From Bacteroidales bacterium (GTDB taxonomy: Bacteria > Bacteroidota > Bacteroidia > Bacteroidales > UBA7960): 43,139 nucleotides of DNA. Of the stretch, positions 35,223-43,139 are shown in pieces. The notes below the pieces were generated by a model. The model did no database searches. It worked only from the letters and a program-made list of their open reading frames with translations, and was not told the DNA's origin. Each line of letters begins with the position of its first letter. Position 1 is the first letter of the stretch. The position numbers and the translations under genes are program-made. The stretch lies in assembly GCA_003557765.1 (NCBI GenBank), contig PWNO01000311.1, forward strand, positions 1-43,139, written 5' to 3'.

Positions 35223-36710
35223 TTAATCTATGCCTACGCCAAAAAACGCGCGCGTACCGTCAGGGGTCACACCCTCAATGAGTACGCCGCCTGTTCTGTC
35301 TTCCAATATTGCTCCTACATCATCCGGGTGATGCACTTCCTGGTTGTCGACATGCGTAATGATAAAACCCTGCCTGATGCCTGCATTGCTGAGTGCACCA
35401 CGCGAAAGTCTAACCACACGGACGCCATGACTGATGTTCAATTGATCCAGGGTCTGCTCAGAGACGGTTTCAAGTTGTGCACCAAGTATTTCCGCAACTT
35501 CGCGCACATCTCTCGTTACACGGGACACCTCTCCATAAATATTCTTGAGTGTGGCATTGGTTTCTCTTTCCCGGCCGTCCCGGTAAAACCTGACAATTAC
35601 ATTGTCGCCCGGACGCTTGCGACCAACCGATTCGATCAGGTCGGCAGGATTGCGCACTTCATTATTATCGATACCCACAATCACATCTCCTTCCTGTATA
35701 CCGGCTTCATCAGCAGCACTGTCCTCCCCAACGCGTTCCACATAAGCACCACGTATGACGCCGAGGCCACGTTGTTCAGCCTCACGGCTTGTCAATGGTG
35801 AGATCGTCACACCCAACATGCCACGCTGCACCTCACCATATTCCATGATGTCTTCGGCAACCTTGCTCGCAATGTTTGCCGGAATCGCAAAGGAATAGCC
35901 AGTAAAAGCGCCTGTGGTTGAAGCAATGGCGGTGTTGATGCCGATCAGTTCGCCCCTGGTGTTCACCAGGGCTCCACCACTGTTCCCCCTGTTCACAGCA
36001 GCATCAGTCTGGATGAAAGACTCAATGGCCAATGTATCTGTCAGGATATTAATATTCCGGCCCTTGGCACTAACAATCCCTGCTGTTACCGTAGACTCCA
36101 GATTAAAGGGGTTACCGATGGCCAGCACCCACTCACCAACCAACACATCATCAGAATCTCCAAACTCCAGATAGGGGAGATCTACCTCATCGATTTTGAG
36201 CAAAGCAATGTCAGTAGTGGGGTCAGACCCGATGAGCTCAGCTTCATAAATCCTGTTGTCGTTCAGGGTAACTTCAATTTTGCTGGCATTTTCGATCACA
36301 TGGTTGTTTGTGATCACATAGCCATCCGGCGAAAGAATCACACCACTACCCGATCCGATAACCGGGGCCCTGTCAGGTGAAGGCCTTCTTCGCGGACCGA
36401 AAAAGAAATCAAAAAAATCATCTGGCCCGAAAAAATCCTGCCGGGGGCTGCGCTGACGCTCAAATTCTGCCTGAATGTGGACAACAGCATGGACTGTCAT
36501 CTCCGATACCACTGTAAAATCAGGCAAACCGCCTTCAAAACCTTGCAGATGGCGGGTAAGTGATGCGGGAATACGCTCAGCGCGATGAGGGATTACATGC
36601 GATACCTCCTGAGCCGAAGGTTCAGAAGCAAAATACAATTGCTGCGTACCTAAGGCTACCAAACCACCAAGCATAGCAACAAAAAACAATCCCAGGAACT
36701 TTTTCATCAT
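35223..36710 (-). CDS. degP: DegP/HtrA-family periplasmic serine protease (Do type)
   Basis: 495 aa. The signal segment [20 protein letters not shown] is near the N-terminus. The trypsin-like domain has the triad H137 (TNNHVIEN), D167 (TTDIALLKI) and S244 (RGNSGGAL). A loop with [20 protein letters not shown] sits before it, typical of Do proteases. The first PDZ domain (about residues 285-375) has the [14 protein letters not shown] motif; a second, shorter PDZ follows ([18 protein letters not shown]). It degrades or refolds misfolded envelope proteins. The start is the first of two adjacent ATGs (36710 or 36707). It lies upstream of rpoD on the same strand with a 142-bp gap. Confidence 0.93.
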   Translation of the reverse strand: MMKKFLGLFFVAMLGGLVALGTQQLYFASEPSAQEVSHVIPHRAERIPASLTRHLQGFEGGLPDFTVVSEMTVHAVVHIQAEFERQRSPRQDFFGPDDFFDFFFGPRRRPSPDRAPVIGSGSGVILSPDGYVITNNHVIENASKIEVTLNDNRIYEAELIGSDPTTDIALLKIDEVDLPYLEFGDSDDVLVGEWVLAIGNPFNLESTVTAGIVSAKGRNINILTDTLAIESFIQTDAAVNRGNSGGALVNTRGELIGINTAIASTTGAFTGYSFAIPANIASKVAEDIMEYGEVQRGMLGVTISPLTSREAEQRGLGVIRGAYVERVGEDSAADEAGIQEGDVIVGIDNNEVRNPADLIESVGRKRPGDNVIVRFYRDGRERETNATLKNIYGEVSRVTRDVREVAEILGAQLETVSEQTLDQLNISHGVRVVRLSRGALSNAGIRQGFIITHVDNQEVHHPDDVGAILEDRTGGVLIEGVTPDGTRAFFGVGID

Positions 36711-36975
36711 ACAATAGTTTTATGTTTAACAATTCAAATCTCGACATTGTTTATACGGCCAGTAACATTATTTTAAGTCAGTATGTCACTAGCGGTTAAC
36801 TTTCACAACGCATCAATAAATATGCCTTACCGTAACTAATTTTCTTAACAAAGCCTAAAATTGCTCTACCTATAAATAAACCAGTACATCGTAATGGCTG
36901 CGCGAAAGCCAACCCTGCCATAATGTCACTTTTGGTTTCTCATGCCATATCTTTATTTCAGTAAGCGAAATAGCC

Positions 36976-37005
36976 AGTGTTATGTCAACGCTACTTTAGC
37001 CGGCC
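36976..37005. repeat. 30-bp dispersed repeat, copy B
   Basis: AGTGTTATGTCAACGCTACT continuing TTAGCCGGCC matches 9197-9226 at 27 of 30 positions; the flanks are unrelated. Confidence 0.75.
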
Positions 37006-37183
37006 CAGGTTTTAATCTTTTTCCATATTTATGTAAAAACCTTAACCTGCATTATTCATAGTTCGGATATATAATCCGACTTTCCTGCGTGATGATATGC
37101 GGGAAGGTAAAAAAGGGACAAGACATGGGCCACCCAGGTGGCAAGGATAAGACAGTGGTGCGTGTGGCTTCCCATTTTTTCGC

Positions 37184-37191
37184 TAAATTTG
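37184..37191 (+). promoter_or_regulatory. -7 box of dapF
   Basis: TAAATTTG, an exact TAnnTTTG, lies 18 bp before the ATG at 37210. It supports that start, or 37216, over the upstream GTG at 37138. Confidence 0.55.
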
Positions 37192-37209
37192 ATGCGAAAA
37201 ACACAGCCG

Positions 37210-38061
37210 ATGCAGATGCAGTTTTATAAATACCACGGTACTGGAAATGACTTTATTGTCATAGATAACCGTGACCTTTTTTTTCCACATGCAGGCCCCC
37301 AAGGACAGCGTATGATCAACCAATTGTGCGACAGGCATATGGGCATTGGTGCAGATGGGCTGATTCTGATTGAACAAGACCTGCAGGCTGACTTCAGCAT
37401 GCGGTTTTTTAATGCTGACGGGTTGCCGGGCAGCTTTTGCGGCAATGGCAGCAGGTGTGCCACTGCCTTTGCTTACAAACACCTTGTCACACACAAAAAA
37501 CAACTCATCTTTAACACTTCAGATGGCTACCATCAGGCATCGGTGATTTCAGCAGACACGCACCCCATGCGTGTGCGCGTGACGCTTAAAGACGTTGCTG
37601 CACCCGAAAGCAGCACAGCATCGGAACCATTTGCACAAGACGGCTTTTTTGTGGATACCGGCTCGCCGCATGTGGTTATTTTTACGAAAATGACAGACAA
37701 CCTGGACGTGCCTGCTTTGGGCCGACAAATAAGAAACAACCCAAGATGGCAACCCGGCGGAACCAATGTCAATTTCGTTGAGGGTATTGGAGATGGCAAG
37801 ATTTATGTACGAACCTTTGAACGGGGCGTGGAAAATGAAACCTTATCCTGCGGAAGCGGGGTCACAGCCTCAGCTATAGCCGCCTATCATATGAAGATAA
37901 TAAATGCAGAATCCGTTTCGGTGCACACGAGGGGCGGTGAGCTGCAAGTGGCCTTTTCCCCTCCGGCCAAGGAAGGGGAAAAATACTCGGAGGTTACGCT
38001 GGAGGGACCAGCAAGCGAAGTCTACAGTGGAAAAGTGATAAACATGTTCCAAGACATATAA
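37210..38061 (+). CDS. dapF: Diaminopimelate epimerase
   Basis: 283 aa from the ATG at 37210 (a second ATG is two codons on). The GTG-initiated longer frame (37138) lies upstream of the -7 box and adds no family sequence. The two catalytic cysteines are C77 (GSFCGNGSRC) and C214 (TLSCGSGVTA); FYKYHGTGNDFIVID and MGIGADGLIL are family hallmarks. It converts LL- to meso-diaminopimelate for peptidoglycan and lysine. GNAT and mltG follow on the same strand, an order I recall in other Bacteroidales. Confidence 0.96.
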   Translation: MQMQFYKYHGTGNDFIVIDNRDLFFPHAGPQGQRMINQLCDRHMGIGADGLILIEQDLQADFSMRFFNADGLPGSFCGNGSRCATAFAYKHLVTHKKQLIFNTSDGYHQASVISADTHPMRVRVTLKDVAAPESSTASEPFAQDGFFVDTGSPHVVIFTKMTDNLDVPALGRQIRNNPRWQPGGTNVNFVEGIGDGKIYVRTFERGVENETLSCGSGVTASAIAAYHMKIINAESVSVHTRGGELQVAFSPPAKEGEKYSEVTLEGPASEVYSGKVINMFQDI

Positions 38062-38145
38062 AACCTCTATGCCACAGAATTGATGATCAAAAGGAAAATA
38101 TAGATGTAAGCGCAGCCTTTGTAGTGCGTTCCGAAATATTGCAAG

Positions 38146-38664
38146 ATGAAGCCATTGGAAGGAAAGTCAGTACGACTTCGCCCGGTCGAGATTGAAGACC
38201 TGGAGCACTTGTACAGGTATGAAAATGATGCAGAAATGTGGGGAGCAAGCAACTACCTCAATCCGATTTCCTGTTTTTATCTCGAACAGTATATTCTTCA
38301 TGCAGAAAACGACATATACAAAGATAAACAGCTCCGCCTGATCATTGAAACCCGCGATAAGTCATGCGTGGGCATCATCGATCTGTTTGACTTTGAACCC
38401 CATCACAAGCGAGCGGCAGTTGGCATCATCATCGATCCGAAGCATCAGCGAAAAGGATATGGTGCCGAGGCAATTGATGTGATTAAAGCTTATGCAAGAG
38501 ATGTTTTGCAACTGAAACAGCTTTTTTGTGCTATCGGCAGTGACAACAAGGGAAGCATAAGGCTATTTCTGCAAAAAGGATTTGAGATAACCGGCACCCG
38601 TAAGGCCTGGCGCCTGCGCAAAGACGGCTGGCATGATGAGCATTTCCTGCAGTTGCTTTTTTAA
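38146..38664 (+). CDS. GNAT N-acetyltransferase (RimJ/RimL-like)
   Basis: 172 aa, a single GNAT domain of the RimL/SpeG-like group. The start LEGKSVRLRPVEIEDLEHLY is typical. The acetyl-CoA loop is IDPKHQRKGYGAEAIDVIKA, and IGSDNKGSIRLFLQKGFEIT gives the C-terminal fold. The substrate (protein N-terminus, polyamine or antibiotic) is unknown. It lies 84 bp after dapF and before mltG. Confidence 0.87.
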   Translation: MKPLEGKSVRLRPVEIEDLEHLYRYENDAEMWGASNYLNPISCFYLEQYILHAENDIYKDKQLRLIIETRDKSCVGIIDLFDFEPHHKRAAVGIIIDPKHQRKGYGAEAIDVIKAYARDVLQLKQLFCAIGSDNKGSIRLFLQKGFEITGTRKAWRLRKDGWHDEHFLQLLF

Positions 38665-38704
38665 TCACTGGCCGATAGTTATTGAACCAGGAGCAGACCT
38701 AATC

Positions 38705-38728
38705 ATCTTGACTTATTGACATATTGAA
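38705..38728. repeat. Three degenerate octamers just before mltG
   Basis: ATCTTGAC, TTATTGAC and ATATTGAA follow at 8-bp spacing and end 4 bp before the ATG at 38733. They resemble the units at 9339-9362 and 40012-40035. The match is weaker, so chance is not excluded. Confidence 0.45.
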
Positions 38729-38732
38729 TCGA

Positions 38733-39770
38733 ATGAAAATCTCTTTGCTTATAAAAATTACGGTTTCCGTATTGCTGTTCCTCGCAGCAGGTGCAGGGCT
38801 CCTTTTTTACCTTTATGTGCATGCACCCAATGTCACTCTAAAGCATAGAGAACAAATGCATATCCACATTCCCTCGGGCAGCACCTATCAGGAAGTGCTC
38901 AACCTGCTAAAGGAAAAAGACATACTGCAACACCCTGGTCGTTTTCATTGGCTTGCCGGGCAAAAGAACTATCCGAACCGGGTGATGGCCGGAAGATTTC
39001 TGATCTTTGATGGCATGAGCAATAATGAACTCATCAACCTGCTCAGATCCGGGGAGCAAAGTCCGGTAAGGTTAACCTTTCATAATATCCGGACAGATGA
39101 AGAGCTTGCAGGTCGGATTGCTGCTCAAATTGAGCCTGACTCAGCAGAGATTATTTCGCTGCTGCGTGATCCCGGAACAATTGATTCCCTAGGCAAAGAC
39201 ACGTTGACAGCCAGGCTGCTCTTTATTCCCAACACCTATGAAGTATACTGGAACACCAACCCTGAACAACTGCTTCAAAGGATGCACAGGGAATATCAAG
39301 TCTTCTGGAGCCAGACTCGCAGGCAGCGGGCAGAGGAAATCGGTTTATCCGTCACAGAAGTGGCCATACTTGCATCCATCGTACAAAGCGAAACCAACAA
39401 GGCCGAAGAAATGGCCAGGGTAGCCGGTGTGTACATGAACAGGCTCAAAAGTGGCATGCCGCTTCAGGCAGACCCTACAGTAATTTTTGCCCAGGGCGAT
39501 TTTTCCATCAGACGGGTACTCAACAGCCACCTGGAAATCGATTCTCCCTTCAATACTTACAAGTATGCCGGCCTTCCGCCGGGACCAATCAATCTGCCAG
39601 CCCCGCAGGTCATTGATGCCGTCCTGAATTTTGAAGCACACGACTATTACTATTTTAGTGCCAAACCTGATTTCAGTGGTTATCACCTATTTGCGAGGAC
39701 CTATGCCGAACATCTGGCCAATGCAAGAAAATACCGACGGGCACTGGATGAACGGAATATATACCGGTAG
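38733..39770 (+). CDS. mltG: Endolytic murein transglycosylase MltG (YceG-like)
   Basis: 345 aa from the ATG at 38733; the frame opens three codons earlier at a TTG. One N-terminal TM (ISLLIKITVSVLLFLAAGAG) anchors it in the inner membrane. A LysM-like region follows (IHIPSGSTYQEVLNLLKEK). The YceG domain has ASIVQSETNKAEEM with the catalytic Glu at about residue 220, GVYMNRLKSGMPLQADPTV, and FNTYKYAGLPPGPINLPAPQ. It cuts nascent glycan strands and may set their length. The stop is followed 4 bp later by the hexamer array. Confidence 0.95.
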   Translation: MKISLLIKITVSVLLFLAAGAGLLFYLYVHAPNVTLKHREQMHIHIPSGSTYQEVLNLLKEKDILQHPGRFHWLAGQKNYPNRVMAGRFLIFDGMSNNELINLLRSGEQSPVRLTFHNIRTDEELAGRIAAQIEPDSAEIISLLRDPGTIDSLGKDTLTARLLFIPNTYEVYWNTNPEQLLQRMHREYQVFWSQTRRQRAEEIGLSVTEVAILASIVQSETNKAEEMARVAGVYMNRLKSGMPLQADPTVIFAQGDFSIRRVLNSHLEIDSPFNTYKYAGLPPGPINLPAPQVIDAVLNFEAHDYYYFSAKPDFSGYHLFARTYAEHLANARKYRRALDERNIYR

Positions 39771-39774
39771 AGTA

Positions 39775-39840
39775 GGTTAAGGTTAAGGTTAAGGTTAAGG
39801 TTAAGGTTAAGGTTAAGGTTAAGGTTAAGGTTAAGGTTAA
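39775..39840. repeat. Perfect hexamer tandem array (GGTTAA)11
   Basis: Eleven uninterrupted copies of GGTTAA, starting 4 bp after the mltG stop codon. Perfect repeats of this kind are prone to slippage and length variation. Confidence 0.98.
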
Positions 39841-39846
39841 GCTTGA

Positions 39847-39968
39847 GGTTTGAAGTTTGAAGTTAAGACAGTTGGCTGTTCGCTGTTGGCAGTTAGCAAG
39901 AAAAATTGACCGGGTGTTTTTTTCGGGGGCTTTACATGTTAACAGCTCACGGCCAGCAACCAACAGCA
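39847..39968. repeat. Heptamer repeats with inverted arms
   Basis: GGTTTGA, AGTTTGA and AGTTAAG (39847-39867) are followed by AGTTGGC, TGTTCGC, TGTTGGC and AGTTAGC (39870-39897). After a 43-bp gap come inverted-sense units AACAGCT, CACGGCC, AGCAACC and AACAGCA (39941-39968). The family resembles the array at 13103-13182. Confidence 0.7.
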
Positions 39969-40011
39969 TACAAGGGGCTCCAAAAACATAAAAACCATCG
40001 CAGACCCGGAC

Positions 40012-40107
40012 TTTTTGACCTTTCGACATGTTGACCTTTTGTCCTTTTGTCTTTTTGTCTTTTTGTCTTTTTGTCTTTTTGTCTTTTTGTCCTTTTGTCT
40101 TTTTGTC
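40012..40107. repeat. Octamer tandem array TTTTTGAC / TTTTTGTC
   Basis: Units TTTTTGAC, CTTTCGAC and ATGTTGAC (40012-40035) lead into nine units of CTTTTGTC or TTTTTGTC (40036-40107). Offset by one base, nine CYTTTTGT units run 40035-40106. The array ends about 20 bp before the phosphohexomutase ATG. Confidence 0.92.
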
Positions 40108-40127
40108 TTTTATAAAATACAACACCT

Positions 40128-41537
40128 ATGACGACAATCAAATTCGGTACGGATGGCTGGCGGGCAGTCATTGCAAAGGACTTTACCACAGACAACGTGG
40201 CCCGGATAGCTGAAGGCACAGCCCTGTGGGCACTTCAGCAAACCAAAAAACCCTCCATCGTACTTGGTCACGATTGCCGCTTTGGGGGCGAGTTGTTTAC
40301 CGAAACGGTAATCAGGGTGCTTTGCAGGCACGGCATCAAGGTCTACATGTCGGGCACGGTGGCCACTGCTCCAATGATCAGTATGGGCACCCTGCACCAT
40401 AATAGCATCCTTGGGGTGTTTATCACCGCAAGCCACAACCCGCCAGAATACAACGGCTATAAACTCAAAGGCAGTTATGGTGGACCGCTGCTGGAAGAGC
40501 AGGTGGGGGAAATCGAACAAGTGATCCCGGATCAGGCACCGGCAGAAAGCGATGAAATGCGGCTTGAGGATTTGCAAAAAACGGGGTTGCTCGAATATGT
40601 AGACCTGGAAGGCATGTATTGTGATGCCCTGGAGAAACAATTTGACCTTAATGCCATCAGAAACGCCGACATGCGTTTCGCTTTTGATGCCATGTATGGC
40701 TCAGGGCAAAACATCATGAAGCGGCTGTTCCCGGACATGATGATACTTCATGGCGAAAGGCAGCCGCTATTTGATGGTATACCACCGGAGCCTCTTGCAA
40801 AAAACCTGAAAGCATTCAGCAAAGCCATCCGTGATGAAGGAAACATCGCATGTGGCCTTGCCGTTGATGGAGATGCCGATCGGACAGCCCTCATGGACCA
40901 GCACGGCAAGTATATCGACTCCCACCACGTGATCCTGCTGCTCATTTATTACCTGCATCACCATGAAAAGAGAAAAGGAAAGGTGGTGACAGGCTTCTCT
41001 TCTACTGTAAAAATCAAAGACCTTTGCGCCCATTACCATATCCCGCTGGAAATTGTAAAAATCGGCTTCAAGCACATTTGCGGGATCATGCTGGAAGAAG
41101 AAGTGCTGGTTGGCGGTGAAGAATCTGGAGGAATAGCGGTTAGCGGACACATTCCAGAGCGGGACGGCATATATAACGGCTTGATCATCTGGGAAGCTAT
41201 GGTAAAAACGGGAAAATCACTAACCGACCTGATAGAAGAGGTGTATGCCATTACCGGTCCCTTTGCCTTTGAACGGTCCGACCTTACAATCGCACCTGAA
41301 GACAAGGAAAGAATTGTGGAAAATTGCCGCCGGGGAGTCTACAAAGAGTTTGGCAAATACAAGGTAACTTCCATGGAGGACCTCGACGGCTTTAAGTTTT
41401 ACTTCAGTGACCATCAGTGGGTTATGATCAGGCCATCAGGTACAGAACCCGTGTTACGCACATACGCTGAAGGAAAGGACCAGGAAGAAGCGCTGGATAT
41501 TCTCCGGGAAACCTATCATGCCATCATGAAGGCATAG
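40128..41537 (+). CDS. Phosphoglucomutase/phosphomannomutase family protein
   Basis: 469 aa alpha-D-phosphohexomutase with all four domains. The active-site phosphoserine is S102 in FITASHNPPEYNGYK; the metal loop is DGDADR (247-252). The sugar-binding loop is GGEESGG and the phosphate-binding loop is RPSGTEPVLRTYAEG. It interconverts hexose 1- and 6-phosphates; which sugar (glucose, mannose or glucosamine) cannot be told from this. The gene starts 17-20 bp after an octamer array that may form part of its leader. It is a single-gene unit. Confidence 0.92.
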   Translation: MTTIKFGTDGWRAVIAKDFTTDNVARIAEGTALWALQQTKKPSIVLGHDCRFGGELFTETVIRVLCRHGIKVYMSGTVATAPMISMGTLHHNSILGVFITASHNPPEYNGYKLKGSYGGPLLEEQVGEIEQVIPDQAPAESDEMRLEDLQKTGLLEYVDLEGMYCDALEKQFDLNAIRNADMRFAFDAMYGSGQNIMKRLFPDMMILHGERQPLFDGIPPEPLAKNLKAFSKAIRDEGNIACGLAVDGDADRTALMDQHGKYIDSHHVILLLIYYLHHHEKRKGKVVTGFSSTVKIKDLCAHYHIPLEIVKIGFKHICGIMLEEEVLVGGEESGGIAVSGHIPERDGIYNGLIIWEAMVKTGKSLTDLIEEVYAITGPFAFERSDLTIAPEDKERIVENCRRGVYKEFGKYKVTSMEDLDGFKFYFSDHQWVMIRPSGTEPVLRTYAEGKDQEEALDILRETYHAIMKA

Positions 41538-41661
41538 TGTCGCATCTTTTAAGCCTTCCTGTAGTGCAGAAAGCAAGGTTTTACACTGAGCCCTTATGTT
41601 TCTTTGATTTTTGTATTTTTACAAGCTCACTTTACATGATTGTTAATTAAATAATAAATCC

Positions 41662-43139
41662 ATGCGTTCTCTATCCGTGATTGCCAAGATCCTACTGCCC
41701 GTTTTTTTTCTGATTGTTAGCTTACCCCTGACTGCCAATAACCACGACCTGACTCACCCGGAAGACTTCTTTGGTTTTAAACCGGGAGAAGACCGAAAGA
41801 TGTTTCTTTATGAGGACCTTATTGATTACCTGGACCTCCTCCAGGAAGAATCTCCGATGATGAAGCTCCTGGAACATGGGGCGTCTCCAAAGGGGCGGCC
41901 GATGTACATCGGCTTTGTCTCATCAGAGGAAAACATTGCCAACCTGGACAGGCTCCGCGAAATCAACCGCCGGTTGGCCCTTGACGGGGATATCCCCTCT
42001 GATGAGCTGCGTGATATGATTGACGAAGGCAAAACCTTTGTGCTGGTCACCTTATCCATGCATTCCACAGAGGTTGCTCCCTCACAGGCTGCGCCGCTTA
42101 TGGCCTATAACCTCATTACGGGCACTGACAGCAACCCCCGTTACCTCGAAGATGTAGTGTTTATGATGGTTCCCTGCCACAATCCGGATGGCATGAACAT
42201 GATCGTGGAGCATTACAACAGGTACCTGGACACACCGTATGAAGGAAGTTCTCTGCCAGGTGTTTACCATAAATATGTAGGGCATAACATTAACCGGGAT
42301 TTTGTCACCCTTACACAGTCTGACAACCAGGCTGTGGCCGACATATACAACCAGGACTGGTTTCCCCATGTGCTTGTGGAAAAACACCAGATGGGCAGTA
42401 CCGGACCGAGGTACTTTGTGCCGCCAAACCACGACCCTATTGCACAAAATCTTGATGAGCTGATTTGGGGCTGGACCTGGGTCTTTGGTTCCAATATGGC
42501 AAGGGATATGACCGCAAGCGGACTGAAGGGCATCAGCCAGCACTACCTTTTTGATGATTACTGGCCAGGCTCAACCCAGACATCTGCTTGGAAAAACGTG
42601 ATCAGTCTGCTTACAGAGGCTGCTTCCGTACAACTGGCCACACCCATATACATTGAAGCGAATGAATTGCAGGTTTTCGGAAAAGGTTTGTCTGAATACA
42701 AGAAAAGCATCAACTTTCCTGCACCATGGCCGGGAGGATGGTGGACCATGGAAGACCTCATTACTTATGAGTTGGAATCGGTATATTCACTGGTAAGAAC
42801 AGCTTCACTGCATCGGGAAGAAATCCTGGATTTCCGCAATGAGATGGCCCGCCGCGAGATCAATAAAGGCCTGACTGAACCACCCTTCTTTTATGTGCTG
42901 CCACGCGAACAGCACGACCAGGGCGAGCTGCTGGCTCTCCTTGAACTTCTTGAAAGACACGGCATTCAGCTATATCAGATGGATGAAGACGCCGTGATGG
43001 AAGGAAGGTTCATCCATGCGGGTGATTTTATCATCCCCCTGGCACAACCCTTTCGCGCCTTTATCAAAGAGGTGATGGAAGACCAGGAGTTTCCGGTACG
43101 CAGGTATACGCCGGGTGGAGAAATGATCAGACCCTATGA
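41662..43139 (+). CDS. M14-family zinc metallopeptidase, 3' end outside window
   Basis: 492 codons, open to the right edge, ending MIRPY. A signal peptide is visible (KILLPVFFLIVSLPLTANN). Zinc ligands are in SMHSTEVAPS (His and Glu) and VEKHQMG (His); INRDF supplies the family Arg. These are marks of the exported M14-like peptidases common in Bacteroidota, usually around 800-900 aa with an additional C-terminal domain; about half of the protein is inside the window. It probably trims peptides in the periplasm or at the cell surface. It lies 124 bp after the phosphohexomutase, without a clear promoter or terminator between them (TATTTTTA near 41614 is one base off the -7 consensus). Confidence 0.85.
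   Translation, partial: MRSLSVIAKILLPVFFLIVSLPLTANNHDLTHPEDFFGFKPGEDRKMFLYEDLIDYLDLLQEESPMMKLLEHGASPKGRPMYIGFVSSEENIANLDRLREINRRLALDGDIPSDELRDMIDEGKTFVLVTLSMHSTEVAPSQAAPLMAYNLITGTDSNPRYLEDVVFMMVPCHNPDGMNMIVEHYNRYLDTPYEGSSLPGVYHKYVGHNINRDFVTLTQSDNQAVADIYNQDWFPHVLVEKHQMGSTGPRYFVPPNHDPIAQNLDELIWGWTWVFGSNMARDMTASGLKGISQHYLFDDYWPGSTQTSAWKNVISLLTEAASVQLATPIYIEANELQVFGKGLSEYKKSINFPAPWPGGWWTMEDLITYELESVYSLVRTASLHREEILDFRNEMARREINKGLTEPPFFYVLPREQHDQGELLALLELLERHGIQLYQMDEDAVMEGRFIHAGDFIIPLAQPFRAFIKEVMEDQEFPVRRYTPGGEMIRPY

Larger units (their letters stand above)
36711..37209. other. Divergent intergenic gap between degP and dapF
   Basis: About 500 bp between divergent genes, so both promoters should lie here. 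It contains the second copy of the 30-bp repeat (36976-37005) and the dapF -7 box at 37184. No degP promoter box is clear, and no ORF is convincing. Confidence 0.5.

Noticed and set aside
37138..37209. Longer dapF start at a GTG
   Set aside because: It lies upstream of the TAAATTTG box at 37184 and adds sequence not found in the family.
39775..39840. Telomere-like repeat suggesting eukaryotic sequence or a linear chromosome end
   Set aside because: GGTTAA is not a standard telomere unit, the array is internal, and bacterial genes flank it directly on both sides.
40012..40107. CRISPR array
   Set aside because: Units are 8 bp and contiguous with no spacers, and no cas genes are near. The same applies to the other tandem arrays.
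39673..40125. Minus-strand frame through the hexamer and octamer arrays
   Set aside because: Its product is only repeat translation (LTLTLT and KDKKTKRQ runs); there is no sign of a real gene.

Overview
The window is a chromosomal segment of a Bacteroidota bacterium, most likely Bacteroidales/Marinilabiliales-like. This rests on several signs. Both group-1 sigma factors are short (about 288 aa) and begin directly with the conserved start of Bacteroidota RpoD. Many genes have a TAnnTTTG -7 box instead of the E. coli -10. There is a DUF5606 protein, a FISUMP-domain protein and the gene order rpsO-pnp-sigma-rpe. I cannot assign a genus. No rRNA, tRNA or CRISPR array was recognised.

Layout. 1-435 is a decayed IS4-type transposase on the minus strand, itself interrupted by a small structured insertion. 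577-3330 is a large exported FISUMP/DUF1566-type protein. 3669-9198 holds a threonine-synthase-like PLP enzyme, a fused two-subunit molybdenum hydroxylase (xanthine dehydrogenase type) and an SsnA-type amidohydrolase, consistent with purine or N-heterocycle catabolism. 9382-10989 is a lone carboxyltransferase subunit of the methylcrotonyl-CoA carboxylase type. 11311-14491 has a DUF302 protein, a methyltransferase and an alginate-export-like porin. 14830-19054 is the core block rpsO, pnp, sigma factor, rpe. 19376-22050 has an MFS transporter, a small secreted protein and a frameshifted PsiE-family gene. 22169-29148 is pyrG, yidC, purB and an MsbA-type ABC exporter. 29241-32313 is DUF5606, pyrD and a retropepsin-like/PDZ protein. 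A minus-strand group (34126 down to 32363, 35080 down to 34214, 36710 down to 35223) encodes a 5'-nucleotidase-family protein, the canonical RpoD and a DegP/HtrA protease. 37210-41537 is dapF, a GNAT acetyltransferase, mltG and a phosphohexomutase. From 41662 an M14 peptidase runs off the right edge.

Most genes are housekeeping: translation and RNA decay, nucleotide synthesis (pyrG, purB, pyrD), envelope biogenesis (yidC, mltG, dapF, degP) and transcription initiation. The unusual content lies between genes. There are tandem arrays with 6-, 7- and 8-bp units: (GGTTAA)11, AGTARRN heptamers, TTGGCTN/AGCCAAN heptamers arranged as a palindrome, and NTTTYGAC/TTTTTGTC octamers. One heptamer array supplies the last codons and stop of the threonine-synthase-like gene, and a second copy lies on the other side of the hydroxylase gene. 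All three unit lengths occur together in the 357-bp gap before the phosphohexomutase. The octamer family recurs just before three start codons. A 30-bp sequence is repeated 27.8 kb apart. I found no clear new defence or metabolic system. The repeat families, the diverged second sigma factor and the PLP enzyme-hydroxylase-SsnA locus deserve the closest second look.
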